Below are positions 53,109-63,821 of a DNA stretch of 64,000 nucleotides, in pieces (within the stretch, counting starts at the first letter, position 1; every line of letters begins with the position of its first letter). The stretch lies in the NCBI GenBank assembly GCA_949130485.1, contig OX422183.1, positions 17,125,632 through 17,189,631 of the forward strand, given 5' to 3'. Under the pieces are notes generated by a model that saw only the letters and a list, made by a program, of their open reading frames with translations, did not search any database and was not told where the DNA came from. The position numbers and the translations under genes were made by a program. Source of the stretch: Agelas oroides. Taxonomy: Eukaryota > Porifera > Demospongiae > Agelasida > Agelasidae.

Positions 53109-55510
53109 CTGGAGGAATAACATGGCATTCACCCAAAGAGTTGGATTCAGCATCACTCAACTGCCAACTGTTCTTGAAAACTTACAAACATGAGACAAAG
53201 ATTGGCAGAGAGTCTTTCGTCCTGTGACATGCAGCTGTTATCAAGTATTTTGCCTATACAAACTGTGTTCCAAATTTCACAGTAGAACAAGAAGATACTG
53301 AAGACACAGAACAAAATAACAGAACAAGGAATGTATACATGTGCAGAATATGCCATGGGGCCATGCACACCAATATGTATACAGTCTTGCAAGCCACACC
53401 TTTTCACCTGCCAGTTGTAGCATAATCTGTTTGCTTAAGGTGTACACCTTCAACTTTCACTGACAGGAGATATACAGGTATACCAAATGGTACAATGAAG
53501 CTGTAAAAAAACTGGCTATCCTTACTGGCAAAATCTAATGAGCAAGGATTCACTGTTTGCCTAGGTAAGTCATAACTATAGTGCAAAATTTAGAGAACAG
53601 GCATGTAGTGTAACTTTAGGAAATAGGTATATCTATTTCCTATATGAGCAATTCACCGTGGTTGATGGTACACTTGTGTGTGAGGCAAACCTAGCAACTT
53701 GGCTAGGTATGTATTGATCACTAGCGAATTCCCACTATCAAGGATCTTTTTTTACAACAGTGTCAGATGAGATATGATTGCCAGACATAGACTGGTCTTG
53801 GTGAGGAGTGGCTTGCATACTCTGCACATGCATATTCAACTCCATTGTTCCATTGTCTTGTTCCATTATATTTTCCAGTGACTGTAGAATATATTGACAA
53901 CTAGGTACTCAAAATCCACCAATTCAAAAAAATTTAATTCCCGCCAATATTTCTAGCTATACTGTACCTTGCGGTGCTTGCACACACACATACATACAGT
54001 TAATATAGGATCAACACATACCAATTTGGAAGGTGTCCATGGCAGCACTGCTGTTCCCAATGCAGTTGGTGGCCACAATAGTGACAGTGTGCATCATATT
54101 GTAGGGCACAGCAGCAACCATGATGCTTGTCCCACTGGTAGTGAATGTACCAACTCCTGGACTGACGGTGGTTGTGTAGTTGACTGGAGCCCCACCATCG
54201 TACTGTGGGCGATCCCACTGCACTGTGAGGGTTACACTGTCCCGACCATACTGCTGAACAGTGGAGGAGGGGGTCCGGGGAGGAGATGGAGCTGAGAGGA
54301 GAGGAGTTATAAAATAAACCACACCCAGAAAAGCAGCTTGGTCAATAGACTGTATGGGCCTATAATCCTACTTGTATTTTGAGTATACATAATGGCTGTC
54401 AAACTCCAGAGTTAGGCCAATACAATTGATCATGAAACTGACTTGTTTCATTAATTGTTTCAGCAAATGTTTTTATGTGCCATAGAAAATGTTGCAAGGA
54501 AAATTTATGATAACTACCAACATGTATGCAAATGTAATAGTGGCAGCTGTTTGTGCAGCTGAAAGTGACAAAGTTGATAGTACGCTTATCACCTATAAGT
54601 CAAAGGTATTGTATAAAACGTTAGCCTTCATGATATTGATGTGGGGATCCTTAGTATGGTACAACTCTGCCGTTATTGCCCAACATACATCATAGTATAA
54701 CATGAATGCACCTGAAAAGTTTAGAGTTATGTTCTCTATGATCACGCCTCCAGTTTGAACTGTTCCTTTGCACTGCAACATGCTCACATTCAGTCCAGGT
54801 GCAGCATAAATTGTCAGGGTAGAGTTCATATCAAACACCATTGCTGCTTCTACAGTCATGGGGTTGGCAACATTTGTGAGATTGGCCACAAAGTTGATGT
54901 CAACACACTGTACAGTTGTAGCATCATTGCAGTCCACAGTTGTTCCAATGGGTTGAGAAGCTAGGAACCGGATAGGGTCACTCCTTGGGAAGTACGGCTC
55001 AAGAATCCACTCTAGAGCAATGCCCATTTCAAAATCACAGTCGTAAGTCACCATGTCATTAGGACATGATTGTCCACTCCTCTGCAGGGCAATAGTTTGA
55101 GCTGCACATATACAATGAAAATGTAATGAGTGTATGGGTATGTGGCACAGCTAGACATAGTCAAGCCAAGAGCTCCTCCAGGGAGCCGTATTCAAGCTTC
55201 ACAGTAAACACAAGTGATATTATACAATCACAAAGAAAGAAACACTTACAAATTCTTTACACCACATAGCTAGCTATGACGATCCAGTTGCTAAGGCATA
55301 TGGCAATCAAATTGTGCACTATGCCTATAGTGCCTGGATGAGTACATGTACTGTTAGAGGACACAAATCTTAGTCTGAATTTATTTAAGGACATTATGTT
55401 GTGTAAGTATGACCACATCATTATTTAGTAAGTTATATATAGATATAATCACTACCTGCAGCATAATGGCAAGAGATCAGGAAAAGTAGTGGAAGAGTCA
55501 AAACCTGCAT
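52929..55510 (-). CDS. Receptor C: signal peptide, Ig-like, FN3 and CCP (3' end missing)
   Basis: Reverse-strand exons 55510-55456, 55101-54712, 54291-54022 and 53108-52929 join in frame (895 nt, 298 codons plus one base). Domain order is the same as the first part of receptor B, and all introns are phase 1. The Ig-like domain is larger (130 residues) and the FN3 domain lacks the extra cysteines, so C is an older paralogue. It faces receptor B tail to tail. The last exon leaves in phase 1 at AATT/GTGAGT, so at least one more exon, presumably transmembrane, is needed; I could not find it between 47237 and 52928. Confidence 0.7.
53109..54021. other. Receptor C intron 3
   Basis: No further exon recognised on either strand. 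Confidence 0.45.
54022..54291 (-). CDS. Receptor C exon 3: fibronectin type III domain
   Basis: 270 nt on the reverse strand after CCTCTCAG, ending AATTG/GTATGT, phase 1 both ends. APSPPRTPSSTVQ, VTLTVQWDRPQYDGGAPVNY, then HTVTIVATNCIGNSS. A classic FN3 with the tryptophan and the proline-rich entry. Confidence 0.85.
54712..55101 (-). CDS. Receptor C exon 2: Ig-like domain
   Basis: 390 nt on the reverse strand after ATATGTGCAG, ending TTCAG/GTGCAT, phase 1 both ends. MVTYDCDFEMGIALEWIL gives the first cysteine and tryptophan; NVSMLQCKGTV gives the second conserved cysteine. Two extra cysteines (VDCNDA and VQCVD) could form a second bridge. The spacing is longer than a usual Ig domain. Confidence 0.7.
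55456..55510 (-). CDS. Receptor C exon 1: signal peptide
   Basis: 55 nt reading MQVLTLPLLFLISCHYAA plus one base, ending GCAG/GTAGTG on the reverse strand, the same length as receptor B exon 1. Confidence 0.75.
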
Positions 55511-57222
55511 GTTGAAATAATAGGTTCTGTTAAACTGAGAACTCATGTCCCTACATACAATGTAGTCCCAGGCCATTTCTATGTCCAACAAGACTTAAAA
55601 AACATTAAAAATGTAAAAAGATGTAGGGATGGCATGCCAGAAAGTATGCAAACGAGGTAGGGACAAGTCACAAAAAAGTTTGCCAAACGCAAACAAGCAC
55701 ATGTAGGGATGAAATCCTCAAAAACCAACCAAACAAGACGGGAACGACACCACAATACTTTTACACCATCCCTACATCTTGTGCCATTTTGCCAAAACTG
55801 TGTGTTTGTATTTGTTTTTTAGTTGTGTGTAGAAGAGGGTTGTCTTGTAGATGGAAGGGTGTGGCGTGGGTGTGTTGTGCATAGTGAGTATGTTGTGTTG
55901 TTGGTGGTTGCTACTGAGTGTAGCAGGTATGGTCCAAGTTGTGTGTAGAAGGTGTGGAGTGAGTGAGGAGTGGTGAGTGTGTGTGATATGTTGGAATGTG
56001 CATTATGTTGTTAAGTTTTATGCCTGTTTAGCATGATAGATATGGGTTGTCTTGTATACAGGTGGCTGTGAAGTGAGTAGTGGTAATTTTGTAATGCTTT
56101 GTGAAGGATGGGTTATTTTGTAAGATAGTTGAATGGAGTGAAGTACTATGTTTGTTTGTGGTTGGTGTGGGCTAATAAGTACAAATGTAGAGGGTTTTGT
56201 GTTGTGTACAGGTGGCAAAATGGCACAAGATGTAGGGATGGTGTAAAAGTATTGTGGTGTCGTTCCCGTCTTGTTTGGTTGGTTTTTGAGGATTTCATCC
56301 CTACATGTGCTTGTTTGCGTTTGGCAAACTTTTTTGTGACTTGTTTCTGTTGTTGTTTTTTTGTTGTTGTGTAACCACACCCCAAGTGAAATGACTTGTT
56401 ATGTAGTTTATTGTTGATGTTGATGGATTTCTGGAGGATGTTAGCTGTTTGCACTTATCCACTTGACAATGGAATCATGGGTGTAACTGTTGTCTAATTG
56501 GGTATGTGCATGTGTGTGTGAGTGGTTGTTCTAAGGCACTGTGGTATATACATGACTGTCTACCTGTTCTGTTGTATGACAGGGTTGTAACACTGTATGT
56601 TGTGTGTTGTCCAAGGAACAGTTTCTATAGCTGGTTATACATTGTGGGCAGGTGTGTGTAGGTTGTGTATGGTGGGTGGCAGGTACATAGGTCATAAAGA
56701 GGTAAGGCATAACTGTGGTAAAGGAACCCTTGGAGAGTAAGAGTGTTTTTCCGGGTTCTTCCAGTACTTGTTACGGGACGCTTGCCTTTTGCTTTCTTTG
56801 TTTCGCAGATAGTTCTGCTTATCCCGCGCCCGTTTCTTGTGGACGTTACGCATACTGCGTTCCTTGTCAAATCCAGCACAAGTACGTCAACTGCTGTATG
56901 AAAGTAGCAACATATGCAATCGTTTGGGAATCAATCGATCGTCAAGTTCTCTACGGAAGTAGAATAACCGCAGCTGCATGCCAACTTCACGTGCTGTAGC
57001 TGTTGAACTTCTGTTGACGTAATCGCTATGAATATTCTATTCTAACAAAATGGCGTATAGCAGCAAGCATAAGCGTGGGGTTACCTGAGAATCGCCGATT
57101 AATTCGACTTCTTTCTTTGAGAACGATGAGTGGTGGGTACAATACCCAGTAATTTATGCTGATCTTTCGCGTTTGAATCGTTGTAATAGCTTCAGCCGTT
57201 GTCGTGCTATCGTGGTGAGCAA

Positions 57223-57225
57223 AAG

Positions 57226-57255
<30 letters not shown>
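57223..57255. repeat. (GAA)n microsatellite
   Basis: About eleven GAA units. Confidence 0.95.
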
Positions 57256-57256
<1 letters not shown>

Positions 57257-57630
57257 CAGAAGATAGACGATTTGCCTTTTTTAGCGACTTGACTGTCAGG
57301 TACTTAGTGATGCTTTCCAGCAAATTTAACGATCCTGTTGCCCATGGAAGCACTCGATAATGTCTGATATGGCTCATGGAGGCCGTTGACTTATCTAACG
57401 CGGACATTTCGAGCGTGTCATTTGTGCACTTTGAATGTGGTCGCCATTTTTTTTCGGGGTCATCCCTACATATGGCGTACTACCGTACGCCATGATAATG
57501 CATGAAAGCAAAGGTCAACATATTGGCAAAGCCCCATCCCTACATCTTTTTCACACTACAGTTAGTGCATGGGGGTCTTCCTAAAACGTACCACAAGTTC
57601 ACAACCTTTATTACTGGCAGTTCATGGCTG

Positions 57631-57683
57631 TAGCCTCGTTCTCAGGCCACCTCCTCCTCCCACATGGCCTGGTAATGAGGCTA
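57631..57683. repeat. TAGCCTCG hairpin MITE
   Basis: TAGCCTCGTTCTCAGGCCAC against GGCCTGGTAATGAGGCTA. Confidence 0.75.
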
Positions 57684-57796
57684 GTATGACCCTCTTGGTA
57701 GCATTATGTTATACAGAACCTCTTCAACAACTTAAGCAGTGAGTTGGAGTAGACTGCAGACTTATGATAGTGTCATTAAAGTACATGGGATGGTTT

Positions 57797-57853
57797 TAAC
57801 CTCGTCCCCAGGCCACATTCCTTCTCCCACATGTTGGCTCAGGGACGAGGCTA
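57797..57853. repeat. TAGCCTCG-family hairpin MITE
   Basis: TAACCTCGTCCCCAGGCCAC against GGCTCAGGGACGAGGCTA. Similar interior to 57631. Confidence 0.7.
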
Positions 57854-58019
57854 ATATGATCTAGCAGCATTGCATCAACTGTAGTGTGAAAAAGATGTAG
57901 GGATGGGGCTTTGCCAATATGTTGACCTTTGCTTTCATGCATTATCCCTACCTTGTTTGCATACTTTTTGGCATGCCATCCCTACATCTTTTTACATTTT
58001 TAATGTTTTTTAAGTCTTG

Positions 58020-58245
58020 TTTCTGTACTTTTTTGATGTTAATCTCAGTTACAGTTACACGTAAGTGTAATCACAACACCAGAACTTGAAACGGCGTTGA
58101 CAGTTTAGTAGTGGTTCCAGGCATGTATTAAATAAGTAGGCCTATGTGTAATATAGCCAGCTAGAACCTGATGAAGGGCCAACCACTCAATTAGGCCTAT
58201 GTGTAATATAGCCAGCTAGAACCTGATGAAGGGCCAACCACTCTT
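58020..58245. repeat. Outer flank of the foldback family with a 56-bp tandem pair
   Basis: Reverse complement of the arm at 20867-21028 (GTACTTTTTTGATGTTAATC, then AGTAGTGGTTCCA). Its outer end, TAGGCCTATGTGTAATATAG through GGGCCAACCACTC, is present twice in tandem (58136-58190 and 58192-58245). Confidence 0.75.
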
Positions 58246-59487
58246 CCTACCAAACTTTGTGAAACCAATTTCAGTTGTCAATCACATGACGACTGACCAG
58301 CTGCAGCACAGAAACTACTATCCTACTGACAACTGACCATCCTAGCTTTACAGTTGAAAGGCTATTTTTAGTGTAGCTACAAGTAGGCAGCTGAATGCAG
58401 CGCCTTACCTACGTAGTGTTCATAAGCCTTGCCCAATGCCGGCGGGAGGAAAAGACCGTCACAGCCAAGCGTACTGCCCGCTGGCGATTTCGCGCGTGTG
58501 TACTAGTCTCGCTTCCAGACCAATGACCGTGGTCTTTGGTCTGGGAACGAGACTTTGTGTGCGCATGCGTACAAAATTAGAAAATGGCGTCCTAAGCAAC
58601 GCACAGCAGCCTCGCTCAGAGTGTTGTGAATGGCTTTTGTTGACCAGGGTGAACTTCAAGCTATGAAGACGCTGAGTGGTCGTACAGCTCCGCGCTGTGA
58701 TAAGCATCAGTTTTGTGCTAAAATTACGGTGAGTGCTTGAACAGTTTTTGAGCTATTGTTGTTTGAACAAAAGTCATAACGAAGAAAGAAAGAAAGAAGA
58801 ATACGAAAAATGGCACTTTTGCTATCGCACACTTTTGCGTTTAGCTGTCTTCCGCGTGGCTTTTGGCCACTTATATGAGTCTTGCTGATCACAAAGGCAC
58901 TCAAAGAGGAAGCCTGGATGCTTAAATAAACTTTTTGCGTGTTTGTGGTGAAGTTATACGGCTTTTTAAGTATTGCATATATTGCGCGTCGGCGCCATCC
59001 CTACATAGAGAGTCTACCGACTCTCTGATATGGGAAAAAAGTTACTTTTCATTTATTTATGATGGAGGGTATAGGACAAGGGCATTGGTCCAAAGTTTAT
59101 CAAACCAAACACTGAACCTTCACCCTTTGCATGTCTCTTTCTTCACTGACTGTAAGTTACCCCTGGCAAGGAGCCTTATACCATAAAGCATGAATATCAT
59201 TAACAACCATGTGGGTACAATTTGTGACCTCATTATAACAGGCCATCCCCCTCAGTGCAGAATGTCCCCCCAAGTAGTCCATAGGTTTTTTGTTGAACAA
59301 AGCAGGATGGGTAGGTGACAGGACTGTCACGAAAATGTTGGTCCGGGGCCAAAACCGGTCCGGGGGGGGACCACTTTTGGGTGCCAAACCCCCCCCACTC
59401 CCGGACCGGATATTGATGCCATTATTGGTCCGCCCGTACCGAAAGTGGTCCGGCCGAGTATAAAGTGTCAAACGCACAGCGAAAATG
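58246..59487. other. No gene recognised
   Basis: Contains a TAGTCTCG hairpin (58504-58554) and a cluster of GGTCCGG/CCGGACC motifs (59338-59460). Short open frames only. Confidence 0.4.
58504..58554. repeat. TAGTCTCG hairpin MITE
   Basis: TAGTCTCGCTTCCAGACCAA against TTGGTCTGGGAACGAGACT, a nearly perfect short hairpin and the clearest T/A variant. Confidence 0.8.
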
Positions 59488-59840
59488 CAGGGGCATAGCT
59501 AGCAATGAGGCAGAGGAGGCAGTTGCCTCCTCACTTTCTGTGTAAGAACGCGCGCACGTATTAGCGATGTCCTATAAATATCTAGCGCATGCGCAAAGTA
59601 AATTACATCACTACGACAGAGCTCACCCGCACTATAAATAGAAACCTCCTGGCTGGGAAAAGACCAGCAGCATTGACAACTTTCTTTACAAAGCGTGGAA
59701 GGAAAGATATTTTGTACATTTACGTACTTTTAACGTTGGTTAATTTTAATTATTTAAGTTAATTAGCCGAATTTTCGCCGCGCGCTTCGCGCGCGCTAAG
59801 GTATTGCCTCCTCACTCAATAAATCCTAGCTACGCCCTTG
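59488..59840. mobile_element. hAT-like MITE
   Basis: Ends CAGGGGCATAGCTAGC and CCTAGCTACGCCCTTG are inverted with few mismatches. A GTTGCCTCCTCACT motif occurs near both ends in the same orientation. An 8-base target duplication is not clear. It lies 40 bases upstream of the integrase pseudogene start. Confidence 0.6.
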
Positions 59841-59879
59841 AAATGCCACCTAACTGTCAGAATCTGTCAAAGGAGCGAT

Positions 59880-62346
59880 ATGGATGCATGCGTGGAGTCA
59901 GTGAGCGATGGAAGCGAAGAAGGAGGAGACCTGATAGAAGAAGTGTACGAGTACATGACGCAAAGGCACTACCCCCTCGGATGTACGGAAGGCCGAAAAC
60001 GAAGTATTAGAAGAAAGGCGACCAAGTTTGTTCTAAAAGATTGGGAGCTGTATTTCAAAAAGAAGCAGAAAGGCAAGGTCAGTTCATGAAACGTGAGCAG
60101 TGTGCTGGTTAGTAGAGTGGGCCAGTGGCGCGTTTTCTGTAGTCTAATTAAAGCCCTCCACGTGCCCGCTGTGCCGGGTTTTTTCTTTCAGTATAAACAC
60201 TACTGAATATCCACTAAGTCAGCTGCAGTCTTTCCTTTTTACTCATGCCCAATGCAGGTTGTTGAAGTCAGGTATATCTGCAAACCAGATGAGCAGCGAA
60301 AAAAAAATCCTTTCAGCCTGCCATGTTGATCCAACTGCAGGACATATGGGTGCCAAGCGTACTCTAAGTCGAATCAGTGAACGATTCAAGTGGCCTGGGT
60401 GAAAGATGTCCATGATATGGTAAGAGCAATACAGATTTGGACAAAAATATGTGTACTGTATTCGACCTGACTAGGGCGACAACGTATCTTGACAGCTACG
60501 TTTTATTGTCTGTCTTAGGTTGCTAGGTGTGACACTTGTCAACGAGCCAACCGAAAACTGGTGACCACTGCTCCAGAGCTGCATCCCATTCCCCATGGTA
60601 TCATATTGGGATTGACTTTGTGGGACCACTACCTGAGTCACCGAGTGGGAACAAATACATTCTCACACTGAGTGACTACTGCACCAAATGGGTTGATGCT
60701 GTTGCTCTTCCATCAAAGTGTGCACCTGGAGTTGCTGGTGCTCTCTTCAAGGTATGTGTATGTTACTGTTTGGGTAACTTTAGGTGGATCCTGACAAGTG
60801 CTTTGTACTTTCTGTACCAACAACAGTGGAACATTGTGCTTGAATTTTTATAGATATTCATGTGAATGGGGCTGCCACAAGTGCTCACCACTGACCAGGG
60901 AACCGAGTTCAAGAACGAACTGAATGATGAGCTGATGCAGATCCTTGGAATAGAGCACAGACTTACCACTGCCTATCATCCTCAGGTATGTATTACATTT
61001 GACAGTTAAGATTAAAGTGCATGTGCAATGCAATGCCATCATAAAAATTATGCTACCATGCAACAAATTATATTGATGAGGTTGTTAAGATATTCCTTTC
61101 CTATTGCCTAAAAAGGATCCTGGATGTGGGTGAGCTATCACCATCCGAAGTGCAACAAATGGCAGCTGAACGCCTGCAACGGCTCAACGAAGCAAAAGCA
61201 AACATCAAGGTGGCCCAGCAAAAACAGAAAGAGCTGTATGATCGGAAACATGCCAATCCAAAGGTGTACCAGGTGGGTAGCAAGGTCCTCAAAAAGGATT
61301 TTGCACACAAGAAAAGAAAAGGAGGAAAAATGGACGCCAAATTTGTGGGGCCTTTTATCATCACAAAAAGCCTTGGTAAAGGCTTGTATGCACTTCAGTT
61401 GGTCGAGAACCCAGATCGTGTCATTGATCGAGTAAATGGGGTACACCTCAAGCCATATCTGACTCCACCTCCAAGTCCATCATGTGAGCTCTCTCTGAAC
61501 ATGCCTATTTCGCCAGACCATGACCGCTCGTTGAACTCAACTATTCCGCCAGACCAGGACCGCTCAACTATTTCGCCAGACCCAGAGTTCTCTCCAGATG
61601 TCCACGACGATACCATTCCACCTCTACCACCTCCTATGCCTCCTATTGACATATTGATCCAGATGAATGCTGCTACGCCAGTTTGTGATCTTGCTGACAG
61701 TAGCTTCTCATCGATCCATGTCCCTGGAATTACTACAAGTTCCCCTATTTCCTCAGGGGGCTTCTTTCCAGAATTTTTCCCAGGAGTACCAGTTGCACCG
61801 TCACCAGTTGTGAGTCATCTGCCGTCTAAGCCAAAGAAACCGTCATCCACCAAGTCACCATCGACATCTAAGCCGAAGAAGCCCTCGTCTTGGAAAACCT
61901 ATCAACCAGCCAATTGAGAGCAAAATACTAATGCGAAACAACTAATGCTGAAACAACGTCAACAGATTTTTAAGAAGTGCTCACCAGTAGATGTCATAGA
62001 CGTTGAAGGGTACACACCCAAGATGACAGGGAAGGCAAACAAAACATGGGTCAAGAACCATTTGTTTACTCTTTCAAGAGAGGAGAAATCAATTCTTTGT
62101 AGCCCAAGCGCTTGGCTGACTGACACTATCATAGATGCTGCACAGAAGCTCTTAAAGCAGAAAGTTCCGTTGCAAAATGGGTTCCAAGATGTTTGCTGCG
62201 GCAGAACATGTGCTTTCGACATTGAATCTGCTGAATTTACCCAAATTTTGTACAATGGGCATGGTCACTGGCTGACAATCATTGGCGCCCAAGAAGCAGA
62301 GATATTTGAGGGTGTGAGGATTGTATTTCGGAGACTCCAGCTTTGA
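59880..62346 (+). pseudogene. Intron-containing Ginger/KRBA2-type integrase with Ulp1-like domain
   Basis: Exons by splice signals: 59880-60077, 60258-60419, 60519-60751, 60854-60985 and 61116 onward. Exon 1 has YEYMTQRHYP and KRSIRRKATKFVLKDWELYF. Exon 2 starts the HHCC zinc finger (ACHVDPTAGHMG, then RFKWPG) and exon 3 completes it (CDTCQRANRK) before the integrase core (HIGIDFVGPLPES, LSDYCTKWVDA); exon 4 has VLTTDQGTEFKNEL. Exon 5 has the GPY/F module (FVGPFIITKSLGKG) and HLKPY, a Pro/Ser-rich linker, then in the same frame after a TGA (61915-61917) a Ulp1-like region (WLTDTIIDAAQKLL, GHWLTI). Introns inside an integrase argue against an intact retrovirus-like element and for a Ginger DNA transposon or KRBA2-like gene. 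Breaks: an extra A near 60300, a lost base near 60400, a gap near 60590, a TGA at 60863, about 60 residues missing before 61116, and a frameshift near 62325. Confidence 0.8.
61945..62346 (+). pseudogene. Ulp1/C48-like protease part
   Basis: Residues WLTDTIIDAAQKLLKQKVP, CAFDIESAEFTQILYNGHGH and WLTI match the N-terminal half of Ulp1-like cysteine proteases, including the His-Trp of the catalytic site. The expected Asp and Cys lie beyond the frameshift near 62325 (GDSSFDITL is readable in another frame). Such proteases cleave SUMO-type modifiers; here it is a passenger of the integrase gene. Confidence 0.6.
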
Positions 62347-62934
62347 CATAACATTGATGAAAGCCAAAGGAGACTGCAGACAACACCTTTCTAAACCCAC
62401 ATAAAAGAGACCACCTCACAAGTGGAGGCAGACCCAGCATTGATGAAAGCAGCCAACATCATAAGCAAAGCCTCATCAGATAGAGGTGACCCCAAGAGGA
62501 AATACCTACAGAGTAGGACCTTTCAACTTGTGTGGCCAGAGACACTGACCATTCAGAGGGAGGGGAAAGTATCAACCCCCATGAGCTCCAAACAGTGTTT
62601 TTGGCCAGTTTGGACCAGCTACAGCTAGCCATACCTAAAGCTCCCAAGATGATTTTCGAATCAGTCACTGACAAAAGTATGACAATGAGAAGCCCAAGCT
62701 GGGAATATACAGCACTTCACAAACGAGTGGAAGGTGATCATATAAGGTCCTAGAAGTGGTACATACAGAGTTTACACATCCCATTCAGTTCAACCCCATC
62801 TCATGGGACATGCCCGCAATGATTTCACCTACTCGTGAAACAGCAATTAATCATGACAAAGAAAACAAGAGGTAATGCAAAAAAAATGAGGCTATCTAGG
62901 AAGTGATAAGCCCACAGCCAGGTTTTACAAGCGA

Positions 62935-63445
62935 CATGTTTTTAGTACCCAAAAAGATGTGGATTGGTGTACAATAACAAATTAGAAAATTCTTGAGCAA
63001 TCAATATATTGCGAAGCAACATTTCAAGATGGAAGATATCCACACCCTGAAAGGTATAATTTGCCCCAAAGACCACATGGTCAAGCTGGACTTAAAAGGA
63101 TGCTTACTTTTCTGTACCAGTAGCAGAGGACAACTGAACGTCTCAGTTTTAAAATGCGAGAGCAGATCTTATGAGTACATATGCCTACCACTTAGCCTCA
63201 CAAGTGCACCCTGGATATTGCACAAAGCTTCCAATTTTAGCATTCCTACAACAACGAGAAGTCTGCTGTCTGATATATCTGGGTGACAAACTCCTACCAG
63301 GCAACTTTCCAGAGGAAATAAAAGAGAATTTTGACCTCTGTCAGGAGCTGATCACTTCCTCTGGCTTCACCATCAATTAAATTTTCCAGGAACTACTGCA
63401 GATAATATAATTTCTGGGGTTCAAAATTAACTCAATCAACATGAT
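62935..63445 (+). pseudogene. DIRS-like reverse transcriptase remnant
   Basis: Reads FLVPKK, then in shifted frames NQYIAKQHFKMEDIHTLKG, MVKLDLKG (expected DLKDAY), YICLPLSLTSAPW (expected LPFGL.SAP), LIYLGDKLL (decayed YLDD) and FLGFKINS. The order and wording match the RT of DIRS-type tyrosine-recombinase retrotransposons. The catalytic Asp pair is damaged and at least three frameshifts are seen. Upstream text from 62400 may be the preceding protein. Confidence 0.65.
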
Positions 63446-63728
63446 CTCTGGAGAGAAGCAAAACCACTTCATTCAGAACGTAAGAGACTACTTTCCCATC
63501 CTTTGACAACACTGAGGAATCTGTCTCATGTGAGTGGGCTAATGACATCAGTAACGTTAGCTGTACTTCCAGCCCCTCTCCGATGTCTCCATTACAGAAA
63601 CATACAAAGAAAAAAAGGCCTTGGGCTACCACCACTCATACCAGAACCACTTGAAAAAACGCTCGCCCAACACACACCAACCCACTGGAAACAGATGCTT
63701 GCAATACAGGCCAGGGTGGGGAGCATAC

Positions 63729-63778
63729 TAGTCTCGTAAGCCAGACCCACTTCCGCAAGAGAGGGAAGGGTCTGGTGA
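63729..63778. repeat. TAGTCTCG hairpin MITE
   Basis: TAGTCTCGTAAGCCAGACCC against GGGTCTGG. Confidence 0.5.
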
Positions 63779-63801
63779 ACTGCGTATACAAGCCTTGTCC
63801 C

Positions 63802-63821
63802 GGCGCACTGTACAGTGCGCC
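63802..63821. other. Perfect 20-bp palindrome
   Basis: GGCGCACTGTACAGTGCGCC reads the same on both strands, in an otherwise unremarkable stretch. Could be a protein-binding site or a relic of inverted ends. Confidence 0.9.

Larger units (their letters stand above)
55589..58019. mobile_element. Large two-hairpin foldback element
   Basis: Outer inverted repeat of 75 bases (55589-55663 and 57944-58019): CAAGACTTAAAAAACATT..GATGTAGGGATGGCATGCC. Inside are two independent hairpins: 55664-55793 with 56214-56343 (130 bases, near perfect) and 57494-57561 with 57879-57946 (68 bases, near perfect). Each inner arm also carries GATGTAGGGATG. The rest of the interior (56345-57490) is not repeated and holds no recognised gene, though it includes a (AAG)n run and GC-rich, promoter-like text near 56750-57100. 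Two TAGCCTCG hairpins (57631, 57797) sit in the second loop. Confidence 0.75.

Noticed and set aside
59157..59477. Reverse-strand frame over the GGTCCGG cluster
   Set aside because: Driven by GC-rich repeats; Gly/Pro/Arg-rich translation typical of chance.
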